Assembly (NCBI GenBank): GCA_029582165.1
Contig: CM055870.1
Location: 11,731,832-11,795,831 of the forward strand
DNA from: Portulaca oleracea
Lineage: Eukaryota > Streptophyta > Magnoliopsida > Caryophyllales > Portulacaceae
DNA length: 64,000 nucleotides
Direction of reading: 5' to 3'
The notes below the pieces were generated by a model. The model did no database searches, was not told the DNA's origin, and worked only from the letters and a program-made list of their open reading frames with translations. Positions within the stretch are counted from its first letter, which is position 1, and each line of letters begins with the position of its first letter. The translations under genes and the position numbers were made by a program. Positions 32,036-42,449 of the stretch are shown here, in pieces.

Positions 32036-32554
32036 CAAGGCATAAGAAGAAAAGAAAAAAAGAATGAGGTGGTGTCTACGGATTGGATGACAATAAATCA
32101 CAAACACAACCACGAGTCTCTACTGAGAAGAAGCCAAAGACATTAATTTAACATTAAAGCAACGTGAGTTGCATGGTTGGATTGGTCCCTTGACTAGTGA
32201 ATTAGATTCAACGACTTTTCTTTTTCAGTATTGTGTCTACATTGATCCGAAGAATAGAAACAGACAGAAGAAGCTGGATTTGAAAATATTGTGGAGGCCT
32301 AAATCATGGTTGATCAAATAAACAATACGCAAGGTCACTTTTTAAAAGAATTTATATTTCAAGAAAATGAAGAAGAGACTTTCGCAGAATCGTGAGTCTA
32401 ACAGTAAAGATGGGATAGGGATTAATATGTATAGAATGTTTGGAGAAGTATGTACAAATCTCTCTAGATAAATTGGACAAGATGGTGCACAGGATGGCTA
32501 AGGTTGGATGTTGTTTGAACATTGTTCGACATGATCAGGAGACAACAACAAGAC

Positions 32555-33462
32555 TGTAGAAACTGTGAGGACCTCCAACACTGTCGTTAGTTTTGTTTGA
32601 AAGAACAAAATCACAAATAAATCAGGGAAGTATTCTAGCATATATTATCTCACTATATCTGAATATTATCAAGATATTTCACACTGGTTTATACACTTTC
32701 TCTTAGAATAGCAATTCCACAAGTTTCCAAAGAATTGAAGATTGAAGATCAAGTGAAGATAGGAAAGTATCAATCAACAAGGAAAGACAAGATTAAACCG
32801 TTGGAGCTGAATGGAGCAATCTATAAATAGTCATGTGCATCTTCTATGGAGAATTAGTCGATCCCAAGCAAGTAATCAAGTGTAGGAAATGTGGTGAGAT
32901 TTCTGAGTGTAGCCAATGAATCCTTAGTGAGAAATGTAGCCAGTAAGGTACTTCTGGTGAAGTGTAACCAAGGTTCTTGGTGAGTTATGTAGCCAACTAT
33001 GTTGGTGAGGTGTTGTGTAGCAAAGCCTTGAAGTACTAAGATTTTGTGAGGTTGATATCCATTGTAATCCGCTATGTTCGCCTCTGCCTCGTCTGTAAGG
33101 CCCCTATTCTCTGCCTCTTCTATAAGGCCCCTCCTCTCTGCCCCATCTGTGAGGCTCCTTTTTTCAAGCCTCGTCTGTGAGGTCCCTTCTCTTTGTCTCA
33201 TCTGTGAGGTCCCTCATTACAAGTTTCGTCCGCGAGTCCCCTCAATAGAAACTGAATCTCAGTTTCTATCGTTGTAAGCAGTCATCAAATACCTCACTAT
33301 CCTGATTCTGCTAAGTTCCCTAACCTCTTCTATTTCTCTTGTACCTCAATGTTTATTTTAATAAAGAAGTATTATTCAGTTCATTCAAGTGCTATTAACG
33401 TCTTTATGTCTATAAGTGAAGAACTCTATATCAAATCTATTCACCCCTCAAGGGCCCCAACA
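32555..33462 (+). mobile_element. Solo LTR, probably Ty1/copia
   Basis: Starts TGTAGAAACTGTG and ends AAGGGCCCCAACA, 908 bp, flanked by the perfect 5-bp duplication AAGAC (32550-32554 and 33463-33467). TATAAATAG at 32823-32831 is a likely promoter. A cluster of CTGTGAGGCCCCT-type units (33085-33240) lies downstream, followed by a perfect hairpin TAGAAACTGA / TCAGTTTCTA near 33246-33268. There is no primer site or pol frame. The ending TTCACCCCTCAAGGGCC is common in Ty1/copia LTRs, which is the basis for the superfamily guess. Confidence 0.88.
33085..33240. repeat. Imperfect ~30-bp minisatellite in the solo LTR
   Basis: About five diverged units around CTCGTCTGTGAGGCCCCT and TTCTCTCTGCC, lying downstream of the LTR's TATA box and so within the expected transcript. 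Confidence 0.75.
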
Positions 33463-33467
33463 AAGAC

Positions 33468-34400
33468 TTTATAGAGAGGATTGGTTTGAAAAAAAAGGAG
33501 AGAAAATTGAAAGGCTAATCTAACTGACTATCTTTGTAATGTGTGTCATTTGATTTTTTTCTTTTAAATTTTGATGTACTATTGTGTTGTTGTATTACGC
33601 TATTTTGTAACTTTGTTGCAATTTCGGTAATCCAATTATGAATTTTGAACGATTGAAAAAACATATAAGTATACAAAATCTCGTTGTACATAATTGGGCC
33701 CTTTTCTTGTCTTGTCATATTTCACAAATAAATAATAAATAAATAAATAAATCGGCTCACTTACCCCATTAGAATTCCATGCTGTAACTGTAGGGGTGTA
33801 TTTCCATTTCGAAAATGATAAATGTCTTCGGCAAGACACATATTAAGTGTCTTGTCATTATATAAAATCTATATATTTGTAAATTAAATAGAAAAAAGAT
33901 TACATGATTGACTTGTATAACTATAATAATATATATAAATGGTATAAAATCACACTTTTATCTATATTTTTTAAAATTTGCAAAAAGGTGTCTAAATATG
34001 TCCAACGGATTAGGTTCATTCGTCAGGGTGTCAATTTTAATTGTTGGCGTAACCAACACATTGCAAACTTCTTATAATTAATAATTAATAGTATCTGTCA
34101 GAAAAATTATGGCTAAAAATGATAATAAGTATTAATTTTATAAGGAACAAGACACTTAAACAGTGTCTTGCCCCCAAAACACGTATCATCACTCCATTTC
34201 CATTTTCCAAGGTAAGGCCTTGGCTTTGGTGCTGATGGCACCTGATTTTGATAAATAAATAAATGGTTTAATGGTGACAAATTATAAAAAAGAAATTGTA
34301 CATATATAAGAAATGATTTTTGCAAAACGTTAGTCCCTCGTTAGGGTGTACTAAGAAGGTGCAGCACGATCATGAAATTTTTCTTTATTTTTTGAAGTTA
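33468..34400. other. No gene seen
   Basis: AT-rich with an AAAT microsatellite at 33727-33752 and paired words GACACTTAAACAGTGTC near 34151. CGGCAAGACACATATTAAGTGTC near 33829 may be an end of a decayed MITE whose other end is near 34170 (AGTGTCTTGCCCCC). Confidence 0.35.
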
Positions 34401-34402
34401 TG

Positions 34403-35681
34403 TGTTGAACCTCGGTTTTACCACTTTTCACCTTAGTTTTATTGTTTTATTGAACTTATCTAAGTTATTTAGTATAAGTTTAATAGTATTTTTTGTCATC
34501 TTTGCTAATTGAGACTGATTTGTTTAATTGTCTTATTTTTAGGTAATTCTGAGATAATTGATGATGGCACAGGAGGTAAAAGATTGGAATTAAGGAGCAA
34601 AGGAAGTCAACGCAGTCTCGCCAGAAATTAGAAGCTAAATTGGGATTTCCAGTTCAGCACACCCAAGTGTGCCAATCGGCACGGGAAGCCATGCCAGACT
34701 GTAGTCTTTTATTTTCAATAGTTTTATTAATTAGAAAAAGCACAACTTTTTTTGATTCAACGTTCTTTTCTCTTTTTCAGTTTCTCTCTAGGCTTGAAGG
34801 GAGGTTTCTCCCTAGTCCTCTAGTTCTGGGTTTAGATTTCCTCTAAATAATTAGATTAGGTTATCTTTGTTCAAGAATTCAACAATTTCTTTCTTTGTTT
34901 TCGAATTCAAGACTAAGTTTTTCTTCCCTTTCTCTTTATCTCTTTTATTATGTTCATATGCATGTTAGAATACTTTTGTCTCTCTTTAATTGCATTACTA
35001 TGTTGATTTGTTGTTAGTTTTGTGTTGTTCAGGTTGTAATTGATGTATTCGATGATGAATTAATCTTGTTTAGGCCTAATCTATTCCAATTTCATGCTTG
35101 TAGTTAGAGGTTTTCTCATGCACACCACGTGTTCGATGAAATGCTCGAGAGAGTGTTCATCTATATTTCTTTCGGCAATCGATGTATGCCGAGATGTGAG
35201 ATTAATTTGCTAGTGTGGTAGAGAAAATGGTTAGGGTTTTGACATGAGAGTGTTGAATTCAGACTAGGTTTAGGGTTGTCGTTCCTATACTTTAATTAGG
35301 CTAACTCTATGAGAATAGACAGTTAGAATAGTTAAGCCAACCCCTGACCTTCGAGAGAAGGATTGGGCGAAGTCTCTGACTCTCGAGAGAGTGCTTTGAC
35401 AAGTCACTAACCCTCAAGAGATGACTTTGGCGTAACTTAATAGTGCAATCCACCTCTCTTTTGCTTGTTTAGAATTGGTAGAGTAGGTCAATCAAATTGG
35501 TTAGTTGTTGAATTCTGATTTTGATGTCATCTTTTATTGCTTTCGTAGATTGTTGTTTGATCATCACCATCATTATCACCTTGGTTAATCTACCTAGCTC
35601 GAAACAATTGAGTCTGCTTTGAGTACCTAAAACAAAACTCCCTGTGGATACGACAACCGTACTCCCAAAAGTACGACAACA
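34403..35681 (+). mobile_element. Solo LTR, Ty3/gypsy Athila/Tat-like
   Basis: Starts TGTTGAACC and ends ACGACAACA (perfect 5-bp inverted ends TGTTG/CAACA), 1279 bp. Flanks are TTATG and TTATA, 4 of 5 bases equal. AACTCCCTGTGGATACGACA near 35635 is the typical near-3' text of plant Athila/Tat-type LTRs. No primer site follows. A GC-rich word cluster (CACCCAAGTGTGCC, GGCACGGGAAGCC) lies at 34657-34697. Confidence 0.75.
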
Positions 35682-35827
35682 TTATACTAATGACATATTA
35701 TACATAATGTTATATGAGGCATTGGTTGTAATTTTCTAAATTTCTTTAGCTTTAAACAATAACAACACTTATACATATCTTTTTCTTAAAAAATATTAAG
35801 AAATCTAAACCCAACGGAAAATGAAAA

Positions 35828-36022
35828 ATTTCATAAAACTTCAAAAATATTTACAAATAATCTCACTTAACCCACAGATAGACGCACGTGCGCGCGCACA
35901 CGCGCACACATACATACATACATATTTTTCATTAAACTTCAAAAATATTTACAAATAATCTCACTTAATCCACGGATAGACGCACGTGCGCGCGCACACG
36001 CGCATACATACATACATACATA
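35828..36022. repeat. 98-bp tandem duplication with alternating purine-pyrimidine core
   Basis: Two copies offset by 98 bp, nearly identical from TCAAAAATATTTACAAATAA to GACGCACGTGCGCGCGCAC. The core CGTGCGCGCGCACACGCGCA alternates purine and pyrimidine, a Z-DNA-prone sequence. Confidence 0.9.
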
Positions 36023-36069
36023 CATACATACATACATACATACATACATACATACGTACATATATATAT

Positions 36070-36127
<58 letters not shown>
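36004..36127. repeat. Compound microsatellite (CATA)n-(TA)n
   Basis: About 14 CATA units, then a TA run with one GA interruption. It grows directly out of the CATACATA tail of the second 98-bp copy. Confidence 0.95.
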
Positions 36128-36131
<4 letters not shown>

Positions 36132-36185
36132 CAAGTAAATGACGTTTTCTCCTTATAAAAATAAGTATTTGCCATGCTACACTGT

Positions 36186-37045
36186 AAATGCAATAATTTG
36201 AATAATCCAAAGGTGAAAAATTGGCTTAAATTAGATATGAAAAGATCTTATGATTGTATTCAACGAAGTTTTTTTTTTCAAAGGGTCTCAAAAGTATGGG
36301 TTATTCCCCGTTATGGGCAAAAATGGGTTGTAAAATGTATTTCTGTTGTGTTATACTTGTTATAAACAATCAACCTTTTGATATGATCAACCTCACCACT
36401 GGGCTCGAACAGGGAGAGTCATTGTCTTCTTGTTTGTTCTTAATTTGCTTGGAGGTGCATGCAAACTCGTTCATTCAATTAAGTATGGATTTTATTAAAA
36501 ACAAAGTTAGTATTGGTGCTAAAATTTACAAAGTAGGTAGAACAATCATTTTCCTTCTCTTTACAAATGATAGTCTTCTATATAAAGGAACAGATACAAC
36601 ATGTAAGATTTTAATTAAAAACTATGTTAGATAAGCTTTATTTTGAGTCATGCCAATTAATCAATTATCACAAATGTTCTGGTTGTTCTAAGCCAAGGCT
36701 TCAAGTGCCAAAGGGATCTTTAATATTCTAACCCAAGATTCATTTGGTAAATATTTAGGATGTCCCTCCATATCCAGGAACAAGACAGTTAAGTGTTTTT
36801 TTTCACTTATTCATTTTTAAGAGGTGGGAGGCACTATTTTTTTATGAATAAAACTACGCGAGCAAGTTGATAAAATCAATATAAAATCCTTTTGGAAAAG
36901 TTCTTCAAGGAAAGGAATGCATCTAATATCATGGGATAAAATTTATGGACCAAAAGATAATGTGAAGCATTGGTCTTCGAAAGACTTATGCTATCAATAT
37001 AACTTTTCAGTATAAATTGGTTCGGGAATTATATATATGACATGA
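36186..37045 (+). pseudogene. LINE ORF2 reverse transcriptase remnant (part 1 of 3)
   Basis: Segments in order: LKLDMKRSYDCIQ (RT), then in another frame LINNQPFDMINLTTGLEQGE and SSCLFLICLEV (normally GLRQGDPLSPYLF), then TIIFLLFTNDSLLYKG (normally LLFADDSLLF; FADD is FTND here). Further on are KSFWKSSSRKGMHLISWDKI and GPKDNVKHW, the region after RT. Several frame changes and stops. It is interrupted by the LTR at about 37046-40792 and resumes at 40793. Confidence 0.8.
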
Positions 37046-37840
37046 TAGTTGATAATCTTTAGGCATCTCAAGTACGTAGTATGGTAAAAATGACGAGTGT
37101 TTTAGTAATGAACTCAAACCCATGGCCATCTGGGTTTGAGAAAATTTGTATAAGGTCCTATAACGTCCGTACTTTAAAAAAAAATACTATGTGTCACGTT
37201 GTCTTAGTTACCAATTTAGGGTGTTTAGTAACATGAGTGCATATGGTCCATTTGAGTTCATATTGTCCAAAAAGGTCATGCATGTCTATAACGTTCATAT
37301 GAGTCCATAAAGTCCATACATCATCAAGTGTCTTGGTAATGATCATGTTCAAATTAAAGGCTTCATAATAAGGTCATGTTATGGATTAAGCTTAGGCCAA
37401 ATGGAGCTTATCTTACCTAGGAAGTAAGGTGGGTAGTCCTCACTACATAATCCCTAAGGAGATGCACCCATAGCTTAAGCTTTCTCCCTTAGTCCATTAT
37501 TAAGGTGATTTGTAGTGAGAGAGGGAAAGTAGTATTTTCTCATTAGTCACATTACATGTAGGTTCTTTAGTAATGAAAAGTAAACTAGAGTCATGTCATA
37601 GTAGAACTAGAAATTGCATGTACTTAATTAATTTAAGTCTTTATTCATGACTTCTTGAGGTAAGCCCTTGGTTCCCATCATCATCCCTTAGCCTCCATGC
37701 CTCCTTTTCCTTTAAAGATCTCCCAACATCATGCCTTCTTATAAGGTACCTAAGAGGGGACATAAACATGGATTAGCTGAATCTAAGTATGGGGATTATA
37801 ACATACCTAACCATATACATATTTACATAACCGTACATAA

Positions 37841-37844
<4 letters not shown>

Positions 37845-37921
<77 letters not shown>
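37845..37921. repeat. Compound microsatellite (CA)n-(TA)n
   Basis: About 30 CA units followed by about 8 TA units. It produces long cysteine/valine or threonine/histidine frames that are not genes. Confidence 0.95.
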
Positions 37922-38239
37922 AACATGCATAAACATACATACACATAAACATAACCATACATAAATATTAACATACATAAACTTAACCATACATAAACAT
38001 ACATAATCATTAATATACATACATAAACATGCATATGTACAATATCATGATCCTTGTGTGCATATGCTCCATGACCTAGATGCCCGATGCTCATAAAACG
38101 GCTTGGTTAAGCACTTGGATGTCCATGACGCCCCTATGAGATTTCATAGTGAGGATCCTCATATCATATACCATGATGCCTACGGGACTTAGTGGTACCA
38201 CTTATCATACTTTGTCATACTGCCCATGGGACTTGAAGA

Positions 38240-38400
38240 GTCATAAAAGAACCATATAAGGTCCATAAAGGAACCATAGAAGGGCCATATTGGAACCATA
38301 GAAAGATCATGAAGGAACCATAGAAGGATCCTAAAAGGACCATAAAAGGATCATAAAAGGATCATAAAAGACCCATAAAGAGCTCATAAAAGAACCATAA
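38240..38400. repeat. Short near-tandem repeats (GGAACCATAGAAGG / GGATCATAAAA)
   Basis: About ten related 11-26 bp units, irregularly spaced, inside the probable chromovirus LTR. Confidence 0.7.
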
Positions 38401-40792
38401 AATGAGTGTGCCTTATAGACCATCACTCTTGCCCAGTAGGACTTAAAGAACCATATACCTAAGGGGACTTACTAAAGATGACTCAAGATCATCTTGTATG
38501 TGCCATGAATGCATGAAATGCTAGATGATGCAATGAGCACATGGAACATGCATTATAACTGTTATTCATTAGTTAAATCCATGAGCATCTCCATAGGACT
38601 TGTCATAATAACTTAATCATCTTGTGGTGGCATCATGAAGTACCATCATAAACTTAATTAAATCATAAGTATCATAAAGTAGCATTATAAGTAGCATCAT
38701 AAACTTAGAATTGTATAACTTTTTGTCATATAATCATGGTAATGTTAAGATTATCACATAAAAGATGGAATAATATGACTTGATTTCATAGGGTTCTTTA
38801 TCATGGGCTTTGTAGTAATGTTAGTATCATCAACTTTGTAACATCAAACTCCACATTCATCAGGAACACATAAAACACAAACCTCATCAAAGGTAAATAA
38901 TTAACTAAATAAAACTTTGTATAAATATAATGATTTTTAGCCTTTATAGCCCTCTCTTAGGTACTTAGCACACATCCTTTTGGGGCTGAAAATCTAGATC
39001 TACATACCTTGACTTCCTTGGTATTTTTGGGTATCCTGAAAATTAGAGTATTTAACTATAATTAGAACCATAATCCTAGATAAAAAGCTTTCATTGACTT
39101 TTCATTTAGTCACTTTTATCTTGTTTTTTACTGCTGGAATTTTTAAAGAAATGATTCTAGCTCTTGCTTGGGTTTTAGCAGGTGTAATTAAAAGACAACT
39201 TACTTTAATTTCAAAATAAAGCTACTTTTAACAAATAATTAATTCTTTGGTCTTATAACTCTTTTACTAGTGGTTTTCTAGCTGAAACATGAAGAAATCA
39301 GCTCTAAACCTTCCATTTCCATATTTGAGGCAAAAATTGTTTTGGGGCAAAAAAATCAGTTTTTTTGCCTGGTTTTGTTTATTTTCGTTCTCCCTCTATA
39401 CAAATCCTTTGAAGTTCATTCCACTTGAAAAAGTTCCATTTATGAGTCTAGCTTAACCTCATATTTTTATTTTATTTTTAAGAGTTACCGATTAATATAA
39501 TTTTTACAAAATTCGAACCTATGTCAGAATAGACGCGAATCTGGAAAGGGTCTAGTTTTTGCTGTATAACTCACCGCCCTTATATGTTTTTGTAAAAAAA
39601 TAATTTTCAGTGGGTTTCTAGACATCTAAACCTACAACCTTCATGTTGAAAGTTTTTCCAAAATGTGATTTTATCTTGGTGTTATTTTGAGTTCGAAAAA
39701 CTCGGAAACTTGATTGTTTAAGCAAGAAAAACTCATCTTATGAACATCCATGGTGGCTGAACCTCATCAGGCTTTTAATGAACATTTTTTTCAAGTTTTA
39801 AAGATCATTTTAACACCTAAAACAAGAGTAAAAACATAAAATTCGTATTTAGAGAGAAAGGGTGTCATTTTAAATGGTTTTATAGCCATTTACCGATTTT
39901 TAGAGCAACTCTTGTTCTTGTTTATGTAATCTATGATGAAAGCTGAAAACTTTGAAAGAGAAAGACACCTTTGAGAGTGAATAGAGTGGATGGAAGAGAT
40001 TCCTTGGATGCTTGAAACAAAAACCTCATTTTTAATTCCTTTCTTCTATTTTAATGAGGCTCTTTTTGGTGTTTGATGAGGATATTGGGGTAGAAATATC
40101 TTGGACTGATTTGAAGTCAATGAAGCTTAATATATTAGTGGTGAGGAGGGACATTCGACTGTTGGAGAGAGAAAGTGGAAGATTTGATCGAGTGGATTTT
40201 GAGTGTATGAGTAAACAAAATATAGTGAAGGCAAAGTAGGGAGCTAAGTGTAGAACAATGATGACCCTTCTTGCAAGTTGCATTCTTATAGAAACTAAAA
40301 TTGTGGGCTACTGGGCTGCAATCTTGTGGCTAGTGGTGAGGATGAGTGATTTTAGTTTTGTTTATAATTGATATTCTACACCTAGATGCTTCCCTGCAAA
40401 CTAACAAAAATTTATTTCCTTTAATCATTTTGATGGGTAATGAGCAGAAATTTCTTATGTTCTTTTTCCCATAGGTGACATCACATCAAGGGATTACTAC
40501 AAAGAATTTTGCTAATTAAAAACATACCAAATTCTTTGGTAGATAAAATTTCCCGAAAATTCCATTTTCATAATTTATGTGCTTCATAATTTTTGAACCA
40601 CAAAGGCATGTATATCTTGGCATAATTGTCATGTTGTATTAATAAATATTTCTAAAAAGTATCCTCATTTGCCGGTCTTTTATGTTATTTCATGGGCCCG
40701 GGTTTTCATAGGTAATCTCATAGAAATTTCCCGACAATGACTAATGCTTATAATCAAATTTTATAGTAAGAAAATATTATGGGGGTGTTACA

Positions 40793-41008
40793 AGCTCACC
40801 ATTACTGTAGAAAACAAATTAGATGGAAAATTGGGTGGCACTAAGGTGAATTTTTTTTATAATGATAGTTGGTGCCATCAAAACCTCCTTTCAAATCTCA
40901 TCAATGATCTTCTCAAAAAAAAAAAAGTTAGTTCAAATGAAATGTTTTTATTTATAAAAGAGAATGCAATCAAGTGAAAAGTAATGGGAGATTGCCTGAA
41001 AAATTAGC
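40793..41008 (+). pseudogene. LINE remnant (part 2 of 3)
   Basis: The frame from about 40795 reads LGGTKVNFFYNDSWC, matching the plant LINE ORF2 region with the consensus GxxVxFWxDxWC that follows the RT domain. It continues the order of part 1 and is cut by the insertion of Copia-1 at 41009-41013. Confidence 0.65.
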
Positions 41009-41013
41009 AAAAG

Positions 41014-41242
41014 TGTGAAGTATCGTATCCTTCCTGGTTCTCATTTAAGCACAGTTCTCATATAAGGATGAGTTCTTGATATAAGCTCCCTTTTCCAGCG
41101 TCACTGTCTTTCTTGTTTTTCTTTATTGTTGTAACCGATTCTTTCTTTTCCTCCTTTGTGTATAAATAGTCCTAGGCTCCCCTCTTTGTATTCACCTTGA
41201 TAGCAAATAATAAGAAAGTTTCACTTTTCTCTTTGCTTTACA
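41014..41242 (+). repeat. Copia-1 5' LTR
   Basis: TGTGAAGTATCG...TGCTTTACA. A TATAAATAG promoter box lies at 41161-41169. AATAATAAGAAAG near the end may serve polyadenylation. Confidence 0.95.
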
Positions 41243-41256
41243 TGGTATCAGAGCCA
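41243..41256 (+). promoter_or_regulatory. Copia-1 primer binding site (initiator tRNA-Met)
   Basis: TGGTATCAGAGCC directly after the 5' LTR is the standard plant copia primer site, complementary to the 3' end of initiator methionine tRNA. Confidence 0.95.
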
Positions 41257-41326
41257 AGGGCTCTTGATCCCTTTTTTTCCCTCTTTCTGATCTGTTAGTT
41301 GAAGCATCTGTCTACACCATCTGATA

Positions 41327-41592
41327 ATGGCAGAAAGTAGCTCAACTTCTGGAGAATCAAGGCTAGAAACCTACAACAACGATCCCCTACATTTGCACCC
41401 CTTTGATCATCCGGCACTGCCCATTACCAATCTAAAATTCACAGGCTCTAACTTCCAGAAGTGGAGTAGATCTGTTAAGATTGGGTTGAAGACTAAAGAA
41501 AATCTTGATTTCATCACCGGGAAATGTGTTAAACCCACTGAGAATGCGCCTACATACAACCAATGGATCAAGGTCGACAGTATGGTTGTAAG
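41327..41592 (+). pseudogene. Copia-1 gag, 5' part
   Basis: ATG at 41327 is the first start after the primer site. The protein contains the plant copia gag N-terminal pattern LKFTGSNFQKWSRSVKIGL (the LxGxNYxxWxxxM/I motif), preceded by a short polar leader (MAESSSTSGES). After 88 codons the frame meets Copia-2 at the TSD GTAAG. Coding resumes at 51753-51757 in the same frame (VV-S-WLL). Confidence 0.9.
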
Positions 41593-42449
41593 TGTTAGGT
41601 TTTAGGTTATCTATTTCCTAAACAGATACAGATTAATTGGAGGAAAATTATAACAGTTATAAACAATTAATCAAAACAACTGCAGAGGCTTTAGTAATTA
41701 TACCTGATCGCTAATTCCTGCTGAAGAAGAGGTTGACCTTCTAGATTCCAACGTTGAAACCCTCTACTGAAAAGTCCACGCAGCACTCCGGGAACTCGAT
41801 TGCTAGATCGACCCGATCGAGACGAATCTCAATCTAAGATGTATGTGAGATTGTTTCGGGAAACGGATAATGTTTCCTGAAACTAGAACTGCAAACTAAA
41901 AGAGAGAGGAACTCAGGAAATCACCCTGGTATCTCTCTAAGAGTCGTAGGCAGTTGGTGTTGAAATAATCTCTCCCAGAGACCCCTTTATATAGTGTTTA
42001 GAAAACCTAGGTAAAGGTTTCAAAACCCTAAAGGGCCGATTAAAGACAACGGCGCGTTTCTGGGCCCAACACGGTCTGTGTTGAAACAACACGGTCCGTG
42101 TTGGACTCTAGAGAGTCCAATTATTCGGCCCATGGACACCACGGACCATGGTGTCTCAACACGGACCGTGTTGGGTCAACACGGTCCGTGTTGAGCCCAA
42201 TTCGGTCCGTGTTGGGCTGATTTCTCACAGAAATCAGTTTCCAACTTTTGTAAACTTGATACAATATCATTTAGGTTACATACATTGTTCCAGGGCACTG
42301 ACTTGTGTGACCCAGTAGGACCAAATAATATAGTTGTAATTAAACATATTTAATTACTAATTATAGAGGTCTCTAGCAAGACATATAATTACTATATTAT
42401 TTTGGTTTAATCTCTGTGTATATCGAACATTGTCGGGACGTTCCCAACA
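41593..42449 (-). repeat. Copia-2 3' LTR
   Basis: 857 bp. Contains a cluster of CAACACGGTCCGTGTTG palindromic words at 42068-42225 and TATATAG at 41991-41997 that is missing from the other copy. Confidence 0.92.

Larger units (their letters stand above)
37046..40792 (-). mobile_element. Probable solo LTR of a Tekay/Del-type chromovirus
   Basis: The right border is clear on minus: TGTAACACCCCCATAATATT starts at 40792, the usual beginning of plant Tekay/Del LTRs, and LINE sequence resumes directly outside it. The left border is inferred from where LINE similarity stops (about 37046) and no TSD was confirmed. The interior is non-coding. It includes a CA/TA microsatellite (37845-37921) and a run of near-tandem GGAACCATAGAAGG and GGATCATAAAA words (38240-38400). 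The 3.7 kb length suits that lineage but could include other insertions. Confidence 0.5.

Noticed and set aside
37731..38094. Cys/Val- and His/Thr-rich open frames
   Set aside because: Translations of the CA/TA microsatellite.
38240..38400. CRISPR-like repeat array
   Set aside because: Units are short, irregular and without constant spacers; the genome is eukaryotic.
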